From Ulvibacterium sp965228935 (GTDB taxonomy: Bacteria > Bacteroidota > Bacteroidia > Flavobacteriales > Flavobacteriaceae): a DNA stretch of 64,000 bases. Under the pieces are notes generated by a model. It worked only from the letters and a program-made list of their open reading frames with translations. It was not told the origin of the DNA and ran no database searches. Location of the stretch: positions 1,860,001 through 1,924,000 of the forward strand of contig NZ_OZ245846.1 of assembly GCF_965228935.1 (NCBI RefSeq). Reading direction: 5' to 3'. A program made the translations under genes and the position numbers. Positions within the stretch are counted from its first letter, which is position 1. Every line of letters starts with the position of its first letter. Below are positions 17,416 through 24,917 of this stretch, piece by piece.

Positions 17416-18693
17416 TTATTTCTTTTTTCTAGATTTATTATATTTTGCCTTCACTCTAGGCAAATAATCTGGTTCGTCTTTTAGTTTTTGAACTATCCAA
17501 TGGACGCACTCTATTGTATAGGTGCTCCGATTTATAACCCCATGTTCTCTGTGGAACTTATTGTTCCCGCTTTTCCATTTTTGATCAGTTGATATCGCAC
17601 TCCAATCGTTCGAATTCATGGATGGTGGTGATGTCTTTGAATTTGGAAAAAGCAGTTTCAAATCACCATCACTTAGTTCATCCACCAGTCGCTCGTTAAC
17701 TTTTTCTATTACCATCTTAGAAAGCAACTCGTTAGAGTGATCCGGTGCATTCTTATGGACCACTAACTTTTCGCCATCTATTAGTTGCCTGATAGTGAAG
17801 TCTTCTTCACCCTCCTTAGCAAATCTAAGGGTATGAGCAAAACTAATTGCAAATTCATTATCCTTAACATCCTCTATTTCTTGGATGACCGCATTGATAG
17901 TTGACTCAATCTCTTTGACAAGGTCTGGCCCATATTTGGTTTTAACGGCTTCCCATTTTATTTCAGTTTCACCGGTTGTCAATGACATCAAGCCTAATGA
18001 AGACTCTGGGAGAAGGGGTTCTGAAACCTCTTTTTTCCAGAGCTTGATAAAGTTGATTACGGAAGCTTGGAATATAGGTGAGTATGCGGCGCTTAGTTCT
18101 GGTAAAATATGATGTGTGGAGGTATTCCGTAAATCGATAATCAGTTTGAGGTTTCTGAACACCTTACTGTTTTGTCCAAGAAGCTCTTTCGCACACTCTT
18201 CGAGGCCTTTGGTTCGGCCACTCTTCTTGGATTTGAAGATGGCGTCTTTACCCTTCTTTGATGAAATCAAAGCTTTGAAAAAATGTTCCCATGCTGCACA
18301 ATGAATCAGTGTAAAAGCCTGAATTCGGTTTTCTAAACTCGGACGATTGTAAATTTCAAGGGAAAGAGTGTAGTTGTCTTTTGCTTGTTTAAGAAGCCTT
18401 TCGGACTGACTTATTGGACCTTTGTTTACTGTTCCAATTCCTCTCTTGGTACTGAGTCTTGCCATGAACTCTTGCAAACTCAAGTGACTCACTGGTTTGG
18501 ATATGTATCGATTTTCACTTTTCCGCGCTAAAACCTTGTCCCATTCATTTCTACTGAGTTTGGCCCTTACCGTGCCTTTTAGACTATATCCTGTTGCATC
18601 TGATATTTGCTTCTGAGTAAAAGAAGTCCGCGCTAGCTCATGCTTTTTAAGAAAGTTATAAAACTTCCTTTGCTGATTGGCTACTTTACTCAT
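17416..18693 (-). CDS. HEPN-type protein (DUF3644-like) with a Rx4H motif
   Basis: A 425-residue cytoplasmic protein. Residues 1-60 look like a winged-helix region (FTQKQISDATGYSLKGTVRA, followed by AKLSRNEWDKVL). The centre (about 95-220) matches a DUF3644/HEPN fold: SERLLKQAKDNYTLSLEIYN, HCAAWEHFFKALISSKKGK, and NLKLIIDLRNTSTHHILPEL. That last stretch contains R189-N-T-S-T-H194, the Rx4-6H active-site motif of HEPN ribonucleases. The C-terminal 130 residues (NSNDWSAISTDQKW, HREHGVINRSTYTIECVHW) I do not recognise. HEPN proteins are frequent RNA-cleaving toxins in anti-phage systems; the role here is inferred. It lies between a TPR gene and the 3' end of rnfA, at the edge of the accessory block. 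Confidence 0.7.
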   Translation of the reverse strand: MSKVANQQRKFYNFLKKHELARTSFTQKQISDATGYSLKGTVRAKLSRNEWDKVLARKSENRYISKPVSHLSLQEFMARLSTKRGIGTVNKGPISQSERLLKQAKDNYTLSLEIYNRPSLENRIQAFTLIHCAAWEHFFKALISSKKGKDAIFKSKKSGRTKGLEECAKELLGQNSKVFRNLKLIIDLRNTSTHHILPELSAAYSPIFQASVINFIKLWKKEVSEPLLPESSLGLMSLTTGETEIKWEAVKTKYGPDLVKEIESTINAVIQEIEDVKDNEFAISFAHTLRFAKEGEEDFTIRQLIDGEKLVVHKNAPDHSNELLSKMVIEKVNERLVDELSDGDLKLLFPNSKTSPPSMNSNDWSAISTDQKWKSGNNKFHREHGVINRSTYTIECVHWIVQKLKDEPDYLPRVKAKYNKSRKKK

Positions 18694-18797
18694 ATTAGTT
18701 GATTACAGTTAGCAACTTAGTTATTTGTTTTCCTTTGCTAGCTTTTCTTAGCACAAAAGCAATGTACTATTTTTTATAAGTGAATTCAAAAAAATTC

Positions 18798-19373
18798 CTA
18801 CACCAAACCCGCAAAGCCTAAAAAGGCCAGGGATAGTAGGCCGGCTACCAAGAGGTTAATAGGAACACCCTTCATTCCCTCGGGGAGATTGGCCAATTCC
18901 AAAAACTCCCGAATACTGGCAAAGACCACCAAAGCCAAAGAAAATCCTATAGCGTGGGACAACGCAAAGAACACCGCCTTTAACAAACTGCCGTTCTCCA
19001 ATCCCAAGGCCAGGATGGCTACCCCCAGAACTGCACAGTTGGTAGTGATCAAAGGCAGGAAGACCCCCAGGGCCTGGTACAAAGGCGGACTTACCTTTTT
19101 TAGGATGATCTCTACCATTTGCACTAAGGCGGCGATGACCAGAATAAAGGTAATGGTGCGGAGATAATCCAGTCCGGAAGGTATCAGAATATATTGGTGT
19201 AACAAATAGGTGACGGTAGTGGCAATGGTCATCACAAAGAGTACGGCCCCGGACATCCCCACCGAGGTGGATATTCGGTTGGATACCCCCAAAAAGGGAC
19301 ATATGCCCAAGAACTGGGAGAGTACAATATTGTTGACGAATACGGCCGCGATAAGGATAACCAGATAGTCCAT
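18798..19373 (-). CDS. rnfA: Rnf complex subunit RnfA
   Basis: A 191-residue integral membrane subunit of the Rnf ferredoxin:NAD+ oxidoreductase. Six helices are visible; the signature NNIVLSQFLGICPFLGVSN and the second half PLITTNCAVLGVAILALG carry the two conserved Cys in inverted halves (Cys near 25 and near 112) that hold the membrane 2Fe-2S/iron site between RnfA and RnfE. The C-terminus PEGMKGVPINLLVAG, then SLAFLGFAGLV, is the part copied in the remnant at 8251. It follows rnfE by two bases and is the last gene of the operon. NqrE of the Na+-NQR is a paralogue, but the surrounding genes and the order B-C-D-G-E-A identify Rnf. Confidence 0.93.
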   Translation of the reverse strand: MDYLVILIAAVFVNNIVLSQFLGICPFLGVSNRISTSVGMSGAVLFVMTIATTVTYLLHQYILIPSGLDYLRTITFILVIAALVQMVEIILKKVSPPLYQALGVFLPLITTNCAVLGVAILALGLENGSLLKAVFFALSHAIGFSLALVVFASIREFLELANLPEGMKGVPINLLVAGLLSLAFLGFAGLV

Positions 19374-19375
19374 GC

Positions 19376-19981
19376 CTAGGAAGTTTTAGGGGTTAATCTT
19401 TGGAAGAGGACGGCTAAATACGCCAAAGCGATAAAGGCGCCGGGAGGTAGAATGAACAGGATAAAAGTATTGGCATCCTCACCTACGAACTTGATATCAA
19501 AAATACTCCCGCTCCCCAGGATTTCACGTGTGGCCCCCAGGGTCGTGAGGGCAATGGTAAAGCCCAAACCCATCCCCAGCGCATCCAAAATGGAAGAGAA
19601 CAGCTTGTTCTTGGAGGCGAAGGCCTCCGCCCTGCCTAATATCAGGCAGTTGACCACGATCAAAGGGATAAAGATGCCCAACTGCTCATATAAAAAGGGG
19701 ATATAGGCCTCCAACACCATCTCCACCACGGTCACAAAGGAAGCGATGATAATGATAAAGGCCGGAATCCGAACTTTGTTCGGTATTTGGGATTTGATCA
19801 GGGAAACGACCACGTTGGACATCAAGAGGACGAACAAGGTAGCAACCCCCATTCCCAGCCCATTAAAGGCCGATGAGGTTACCCCTAGGGCAGGACACAT
19901 CCCCAAGAGCATTACAAAGACCGGGTTCTCCTTAATGATGCCCTTTAAAAAGTTCTGCTTTTGATCGAGTGTTTTGTTCAT
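19376..19981 (-). CDS. rnfE: Rnf complex subunit RnfE
   Basis: A 201-residue membrane protein homologous to RnfA/NqrD, forming the inverted-topology partner of RnfA. Visible are the N-terminal NPVFVMLLGMCPALGVTSSA and the mid-protein PLIVVNCLILGRAEAFASKN, each with the Cys that ligates the shared iron site, and a final helix pair (FILPPGAFIALAYLAVLFQ). It sits in the cytoplasmic membrane and passes electrons between periplasmic- and cytoplasmic-side flavins/clusters of the complex. Its start is separated from rnfG by about 430 bp of simple-sequence DNA, unlike all other junctions of this operon, so a second promoter or a transcript gap is possible here. Confidence 0.92.
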   Translation of the reverse strand: MNKTLDQKQNFLKGIIKENPVFVMLLGMCPALGVTSSAFNGLGMGVATLFVLLMSNVVVSLIKSQIPNKVRIPAFIIIIASFVTVVEMVLEAYIPFLYEQLGIFIPLIVVNCLILGRAEAFASKNKLFSSILDALGMGLGFTIALTTLGATREILGSGSIFDIKFVGEDANTFILFILPPGAFIALAYLAVLFQRLTPKTS

Positions 19982-20409
19982 TGGTTTTTATTAGATGTCA
20001 GATGTCTGTTGCGGGTTATTGGTTATTGGGTTACTATGTTATTGTCTTATTGCTCACTGATAATTGTTCATTGCTTATTGTTTACTGAAATATTGCCTAT
20101 CGCTTAACGTTATGCGCCTATGGCCAGCTATCAACTATTTACTTCTTACTAATAACTTTTTACTGTTCATCTTTCACTGATAACTGTTCATTGTCCAATG
20201 CCAATCGCTTATCGCCTTACTCCGATATCAATTTTTAACTATTTTACTTACCACTTACCACTTACCACTTACCACTTACCACTTACCACTTACCACTTAC
20301 CACTTACCACTTACCACTTACCACTTCATTGCTCTTGGTCTAACGCCAACTATCAACCATTTACTTATTACTTTTTACTCAACACTCAACACTCAACACT
20401 TATCATTGT
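19982..20409. repeat. Low-complexity intergenic insert in the rnf operon with a CTTACCA heptamer array
   Basis: The 428-base gap between rnfG and rnfE is filled with simple words. From 20247 to 20326 the heptamer CTTACCA is repeated 11 times in perfect tandem plus CTT. The flanks carry degenerate runs such as TTCATTGTTCATTG, CACTGATAACTGTTCATTG and ACACTCAACACTCAAC. No gene is supported; a plus-strand frame through the heptamers (YHLPLTT repeated) is a by-product of the 7-base period. Such DNA is prone to slippage and may affect transcript continuity into rnfE-rnfA. Confidence 0.85.
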
Positions 20410-21015
20410 TCATTGATCACTGTCCATTGCCCATTGTCCTTTCCGTTCCATAAAGACATCGTACGCCAATTGTGTGGCTTCCGTAAAGGCCCGGGTGGTG
20501 ATGGTGGCTCCCGTCAGCGCATCGACTTCGCCTCCATCCTTTGCCACCTTTAAATCGTATTGGCTCGGATCTTTGTCCCGAAATTGCCGCAGGAACTTTT
20601 CGCCCTTCATCTTTGTGCCCAATCCCGGGGTTTCCTTTTGTTCCAAAACAGAGATATTATAAATATGGCCATCAGGCGTAAAGCCTACCATAATCCGTAT
20701 GAGGCCACTATACCCTTTTTCCGAAGATCCGGTTACCGCGGCCCCGACGAATTCCCCATTTTGAAAAGCCGGATAGATTTCAATACTGTCCCTTACGGAT
20801 TCCGGTTTAACGACAACGACTTCCGAAACCGCATCATTGTCAAATTCGGGCAGTACCGTTTTAAGGGCATTGACCTTTTTCGCCAATTTGGCCTTGGCCT
20901 TAGGTTCCAGGGTGATGTCGTTTACATAGCCCAGGGAGAATCCCGCTGCCAAAGTGATGACCAAAAGGGACAGCACCATATTGAGGAAAGTCGATTCTTT
21001 TTTCTGCATCATCAT
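20410..21015 (-). CDS. rnfG: Rnf complex subunit RnfG (covalent FMN)
   Basis: A 201-residue subunit with one N-terminal transmembrane helix (residues 10-30, FLNMVLSLLVITLAAGFSLG) and a periplasmic FMN-binding domain. The flavinylation motif is DALTGATITTRAF, in which the Thr of the S/T-G-A-T-x-T pattern is linked to FMN through phosphoester. The preceding EQKETPGLGTKMKGEKFLRQF is the standard RnfG/NqrC surface around the flavin. It accepts electrons from the RnfA/E membrane iron site and passes them to RnfD. Its start overlaps the rnfD stop by four bases, so the two are translationally coupled. Length is normal for the family. Confidence 0.93.
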   Translation of the reverse strand: MMMQKKESTFLNMVLSLLVITLAAGFSLGYVNDITLEPKAKAKLAKKVNALKTVLPEFDNDAVSEVVVVKPESVRDSIEIYPAFQNGEFVGAAVTGSSEKGYSGLIRIMVGFTPDGHIYNISVLEQKETPGLGTKMKGEKFLRQFRDKDPSQYDLKVAKDGGEVDALTGATITTRAFTEATQLAYDVFMERKGQWAMDSDQ

Positions 21016-22022
21016 ACAATTTTGGCCTTTATTTTGGAACCGAATCTACGCGGTTTGAAATATTTGTTGATCAGGGGTACAAAGGCGTTCATGATCAAGA
21101 TGGCAAAGGAAATCCCTTCCGGATAGGATCCGAACAACCGAATGACCACTGTGATCACCCCGATACCTATGGCAAAGATCAGCATCCCCTTTTTGGTCAC
21201 CGGACTGGTTACCAGATCGGTCGCCATATAGAAAGCACCGAGGATGGCACCTCCGGACAAGATATGGATCAAGGGATTGGCATAGTGCTGTGGATCGGCC
21301 CACCAGAAAATTCCGGTCATTAGGGCCATGGTGCCCAATACGGCCACCGGAATGTGCCAGGTAATCACTTTTCGTGCGATGAGATACAAACCGCCCAAGA
21401 GTAGGGCCAAGGCGGACATTTCACCCAAGGATCCTCCGGTAATCCCCAAAAACAGATTGAGATGGGAGGGGAGTTGGGCACTCAGTTCTGTCATGGTTCC
21501 GCCAAATTGCAGTCCGTCCTTGATGATTCCCAAGGTGGTGGCCCCAGTAATGGCATCGGCCAAGGTGGTATTGTTTTCAACAGCGGTAGGCCATAAGGTC
21601 ATTTGTACAGGGAAGGAGACCAGGAGGAATACCCGGCCTACCAAAGCGGGATTAAAGATATTGAATCCCAGGCCCCCAAAGGAAAGCTTCGCAATGCCTA
21701 TGGCCACCAAACTACCGACGACGATCATCCAAATAGGCAACCCTGCGGGCAGGTTAAAAGCCAACAAAATTCCGGTGATCAAGGCCGAACCATCGGCTAT
21801 GGTGATTTCCGTCCTTAAAAGGTATTTCTGAATCAGATATTCGAACAGGAGGCAGGAAACAACGGCCGTTGCCGTAGCGATAAACGCACTGACCCCGAAC
21901 ACGTACAGGGAGACCAAAAAGGCGGGAACCATGGCGATGACCACGTCATACATGATGCGTTTGGAAGTCCGGTCGGAATGTACATGGGGTGAGGCGGAGA
22001 TAACAATAGGAGGGCTATCCAT
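21012..22022 (-). CDS. rnfD: Rnf complex subunit RnfD (covalent FMN)
   Basis: A 336-residue membrane subunit of the RnfD/NqrB family with about ten helices. Conserved opening SASPHVHSDRTSKRIMYDVV, the GLGFNIFNPALVGRVFLLVSFP stretch (split here: NIFNPALVGR is the family signature), and the flavinylation motif DAITGATTLGI in which a Thr carries FMN. The C-terminal half has the PLIHILSGGAILGAFYMATD, then TSPVTKKGM, signature. It is thought to form part of the ion-translocation path. It sits 6 bp after rnfC and overlaps rnfG by 4 bp, typical of a tight operon. All key motifs are intact. Confidence 0.93.
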   Translation of the reverse strand: MDSPPIVISASPHVHSDRTSKRIMYDVVIAMVPAFLVSLYVFGVSAFIATATAVVSCLLFEYLIQKYLLRTEITIADGSALITGILLAFNLPAGLPIWMIVVGSLVAIGIAKLSFGGLGFNIFNPALVGRVFLLVSFPVQMTLWPTAVENNTTLADAITGATTLGIIKDGLQFGGTMTELSAQLPSHLNLFLGITGGSLGEMSALALLLGGLYLIARKVITWHIPVAVLGTMALMTGIFWWADPQHYANPLIHILSGGAILGAFYMATDLVTSPVTKKGMLIFAIGIGVITVVIRLFGSYPEGISFAILIMNAFVPLINKYFKPRRFGSKIKAKIV

Positions 22023-22028
22023 ATATTC

Positions 22029-23357
22029 TTAATTCTTTGAGACGTCCAACTTTTTGACAATACTTTTTCCAAATCGGATGTAATCCAGCAGCGGTCTGTG
22101 CGAAGGGCATACATAACTACACGAACCACATTCAATGCAGGTAAGGATATCCTCCTGACCGGCATTTTCGAACATCCCTTTTTCCGAAAGGTTCATCAAT
22201 AAGTGGGGTTCCAATCCCATAGGGCAGACCGATACGCATTCGCCACAGCGGATACAGGGTTTGGTCTCGCCCCGGCTTGCCTCATCCTCTGAAATGACCA
22301 ATATGCCCGAAGTGCCCTTGGTCACCGGTACATCCGTATTTTTTAGGGCCTTCCCCATCATAGGGCCGCCATTGACAATTTTACGGGTACCCTCCGGCAT
22401 ACCGCCTACTTCGGTAATCAGGTCTTTTATGGGCGTTCCTATCCTTACCCAAAAGTTGGAGGCCTTCTCCATTTTCTTGCCCGTAACCGTCACAACGCGT
22501 TCGATCAAAGGAACGTTATGCTGTACCGCCTGGTAAATGGCAAAAATGGTCCCCACATTATGCACGATTACACCTACGTCCAGGGGCAGTCCATTTTTAG
22601 GAACTTCCCGCTTCAATAAGGCCCGTACCAATTGTTTTTCCCCGCCCTGTGGATATTTTACCTGTAGGGCGGCCACCTGGATCTTGGGTTCCTGCAACGT
22701 CAGTTTTTTGAAGGTTTCAATGGCATCCCTTTTGTTGTTTTCAATGCCGATGATCGCCCGGGGTACGTTTAGGGCGTACATCAGGATTTTGATACCCATC
22801 AGGATTTCCTCGCCCTTTTCCAGCATCAATCTATGGTCTGCCGTCAAATACGGTTCGCATTCCACGCCGTTGATGACCAGACAATCTATTTTTTTATCCG
22901 CCTTTATGTTCAGTTTTACGTGCGACGGGAAAGTGGCGCCCCCCAGCCCAACGATACCATAATCGGAAATGCGTTGCAATATCTCCTGGGGTTCCAAGTC
23001 GATTTCCTTTTTCAAGGGATACGTGGTCTCCTCAAAATTGGATGTATTCTTGGCATCCGTACGGATGACGATACATTGCTTTTTGTAGCCCGAACTATCT
23101 ACAATCATATCCAATTTGGTGACGGTCCCGGCCACGGGGGAATGGATATTGGAAGAGACAAATCCGCCGGATTTGGCAATGACCTGCCCTATTTCCACCT
23201 TATCCTTTCGATCTACCACAATCTCCGCAGGGATTCCTATATGCTGTGCTATGGGGACATAGACCACTTTGGGCACGGGTAATCGTTGTATCGGCCTGGA
23301 CGAAGTCAATTTGTTTTCCGGAGGATGGATACCTCCTTTTGGGAAGGTCTTAAGCAT
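22029..23357 (-). CDS. rnfC: Rnf complex subunit RnfC (NADH-binding, 2x 4Fe-4S)
   Basis: A 442-residue peripheral membrane subunit on the cytoplasmic face that exchanges electrons with NAD(H). Domain order: N-terminal barrel-sandwich (TFPKGGIHPPENKLTSSRPI is the family start), Rossmann-like nucleotide/FMN domain (IVGLGGATFPSHVKLN, with the G-G-x-x-F-P-x-x-x-K pattern, and VINGVECEPYLTADHRLM), an SLBB segment (GGPMMGKAL), then two 4Fe-4S clusters: CIRCGECVSVCPMGLEP and CIECGSCSYVCPSHRPL. Its start lies inside the end of rnfB with an 8-base overlap (23350-23357). It lacks the long Ala/Lys-rich C-terminal extension of enterobacterial RsxC, as usual in Bacteroidota. Confidence 0.94.
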   Translation of the reverse strand: MLKTFPKGGIHPPENKLTSSRPIQRLPVPKVVYVPIAQHIGIPAEIVVDRKDKVEIGQVIAKSGGFVSSNIHSPVAGTVTKLDMIVDSSGYKKQCIVIRTDAKNTSNFEETTYPLKKEIDLEPQEILQRISDYGIVGLGGATFPSHVKLNIKADKKIDCLVINGVECEPYLTADHRLMLEKGEEILMGIKILMYALNVPRAIIGIENNKRDAIETFKKLTLQEPKIQVAALQVKYPQGGEKQLVRALLKREVPKNGLPLDVGVIVHNVGTIFAIYQAVQHNVPLIERVVTVTGKKMEKASNFWVRIGTPIKDLITEVGGMPEGTRKIVNGGPMMGKALKNTDVPVTKGTSGILVISEDEASRGETKPCIRCGECVSVCPMGLEPHLLMNLSEKGMFENAGQEDILTCIECGSCSYVCPSHRPLLDYIRFGKSIVKKLDVSKN

Positions 23358-24240
23358 TGTTCTCTGCTATTATGGATTCAACCTGGGCCACAACATCGGG
23401 AACTACCTTTTTTACTTTTTTGGGTGGGAAATTGGTTTCCACAATGGAATCGGTAGGACATACCGGTACGCATTTTCTACAAAGGGTGCAATAGGCAGGG
23501 TCGATATACGCAAGATTGTTGACCATGGTAATGGCTTCCTTGGGGCAGATATCCAAACACTTGGAACATCCTATGCAAGCTACGGAACACGCTTTTCTGG
23601 CAATTCCGCCCTTATCCTCGTTCAAACATCCCACATAAATCTTAAGGTCCCGTTTGTGCTTGGGCCGCATTTCTATGATATCACGAGGGCAGGCCTCGGC
23701 ACACATACCACAAGAAGTACATTTATCGGTGATGACCACCGGTAGGCCAGTGGTTTCGTCCATATACATGGCATCGAACTTACAGACCGCAACGCAATCC
23801 CCATCTCCCAAACACCCATATTGGCAATCCGTCTCACCGCTATAGATCAAGGAGGAAATCGCGCAGGATTTTGGACCTTGATATTCACTGGTCTTGGGCC
23901 GTACATCACAAGCCCCCTGACAGCGTACCACGGCTACCGTTGGGTCTTTTTCCGCCACTTCCTTGCCCAAGGCCTCAGAAACCAATTGCATAACATCGTT
24001 CCCCCCTACGGGGCAGAACAGATCGGAGATATCATCCGTACCTACCAATTTTTCGGCGAAGGCCTTACACCCGGGAGAACCACACCCTGCACAATTGGCG
24101 GCGGGGAGCAAATCTTCCACTTCGGCGATTAAGGGGTTCTCATATACGTAGAACTTTTTGGAGACTACATAGAGCACCATGGCGGCCGTTACTCCTAGGG
24201 AGGCCAGTAAAAGAACGCTATAGAGTATGGAATCCGTCAT
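23350..24240 (-). CDS. rnfB: Rnf complex subunit RnfB (ferredoxin-binding, multi Fe-S)
   Basis: A 296-residue subunit with one N-terminal helix (residues 5-27), a 4Fe-4S domain (CAGCGSPGCKAF, later CPVGG) and a polyferredoxin-like C-terminal part. Cys motifs seen in order: CQYGCLGDGDCVAVCKF, CTSCGMCAEACPRD, CIGCSKCLDICPKEA and CTLCRKCVPVCPTDS, so it should carry several 4Fe-4S clusters and accept electrons from reduced ferredoxin. The middle GPKSCAISSLIYSG is characteristic of RnfB. It follows rseC by 4 bp and overlaps rnfC by 8 bp. The number of clusters is an inference from Cys spacing. Confidence 0.94.
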   Translation of the reverse strand: MTDSILYSVLLLASLGVTAAMVLYVVSKKFYVYENPLIAEVEDLLPAANCAGCGSPGCKAFAEKLVGTDDISDLFCPVGGNDVMQLVSEALGKEVAEKDPTVAVVRCQGACDVRPKTSEYQGPKSCAISSLIYSGETDCQYGCLGDGDCVAVCKFDAMYMDETTGLPVVITDKCTSCGMCAEACPRDIIEMRPKHKRDLKIYVGCLNEDKGGIARKACSVACIGCSKCLDICPKEAITMVNNLAYIDPAYCTLCRKCVPVCPTDSIVETNFPPKKVKKVVPDVVAQVESIIAENNA

Positions 24241-24244
24241 GATG

Positions 24245-24670
24245 TCACACTTTTAATATTGAAATTTTAAAGGCCTGGGTAAACACGTCCTTCAACAGAT
24301 AAAGGATGAGGTAGTAGGGGCCCAAAATCAGAAGCGATAGTAGCCCTGCCACCCATTCGTGTAAAAATCCCGAAGCGATCCATAAGGTGGATATCACCAA
24401 GACAAAGGGGAATAAATAGGCCCAAAAAACGGCCTTTAGACCGGTTTCCTTTTTAAGGACTACCGCCACGGGTTCGTTAAGGGCAAAGCTCCCTTTGGAA
24501 TCGGAAACTACCACCTCCTTGGAATCGGCAATTCCGCAGGTACCTTTGGCACGGCAGGATCCGCAATGGACGTTTTCATCCAAGGAAACGGTCAATGAAT
24601 TCCGTTCAATTCTGGATATCGTCCCAAAATGGATAAATGTATCGTTCGCCGTCGGTGCCGTATTCATCAT
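24245..24670 (-). CDS. rseC: RseC/SoxR-reducing-system family protein
   Basis: A 141-residue protein of the RseC/MucC family: a soluble N-terminal half with the Cys motif HCGSCRAKGTCG (C-x2-C-x5-C, a likely Fe-S or thiol site) and a C-terminal pair of transmembrane helices (AVFWAYLFPFVLVISTLWIA and AGLLSLLILGPYYLILYLL). In E. coli rseC maps with genes of the SoxR-reducing Rsx pathway, and in many anaerobic and marine bacteria a RseC-like gene opens the rnf operon, as here. It is the first gene of rseC-rnfBCDGEA; a CRP/FNR-type palindrome lies 55 bp upstream of its start. Confidence 0.85.
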   Translation of the reverse strand: MMNTAPTANDTFIHFGTISRIERNSLTVSLDENVHCGSCRAKGTCGIADSKEVVVSDSKGSFALNEPVAVVLKKETGLKAVFWAYLFPFVLVISTLWIASGFLHEWVAGLLSLLILGPYYLILYLLKDVFTQAFKISILKV

Positions 24671-24724
24671 TATATTCTTTAGCTACATTAGGATAAAAAT
24701 AGAAGAAATGCCCCACCTATTTTA

Positions 24725-24736
24725 TGACATATGTCA
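24725..24736. promoter_or_regulatory. CRP/FNR-type palindrome upstream of the rnf operon
   Basis: TGACATATGTCA is a perfect 12-base palindrome of the TGAC-N4-GTCA form recognised by CRP/FNR-family regulators. It lies 55 bp upstream of rseC and 182 bp upstream of the divergent acylase gene, in the only 247-base gap between them. Binding by a particular protein is inference; related sites are at 31616 and 34103. Confidence 0.55.
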
Positions 24737-24917
24737 GGTATTGGAATCGAGAGTATTTAATTGCTAATCAGTGAATTGGAAAATTGGAATAAAAAATGTG
24801 TTCCTTAAACAACGGAAAATGTGGCCTATTGGGTAGGACATCGGCGAGATTCGATTTTTTGAACATTAATTAGCATTTCACGGATAAGACATTTATTTTC
24901 ATGGCAAATCCATAAGA

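Noticed and set aside
20198..20416. Plus-strand frame with repeated YHLPLTT units, looking like a repeat protein
   Set aside because: It is the translation of the CTTACCA heptamer array, whose 7-base period makes a 7-residue repeat; no start context, flanking conservation or real protein features.
18798..24240. Na+-translocating NADH:quinone reductase (Nqr) operon
   Set aside because: A ferredoxin-like RnfB with many 4Fe-4S motifs is present and NqrF/NqrA are not; the order B-C-D-G-E-A is Rnf.
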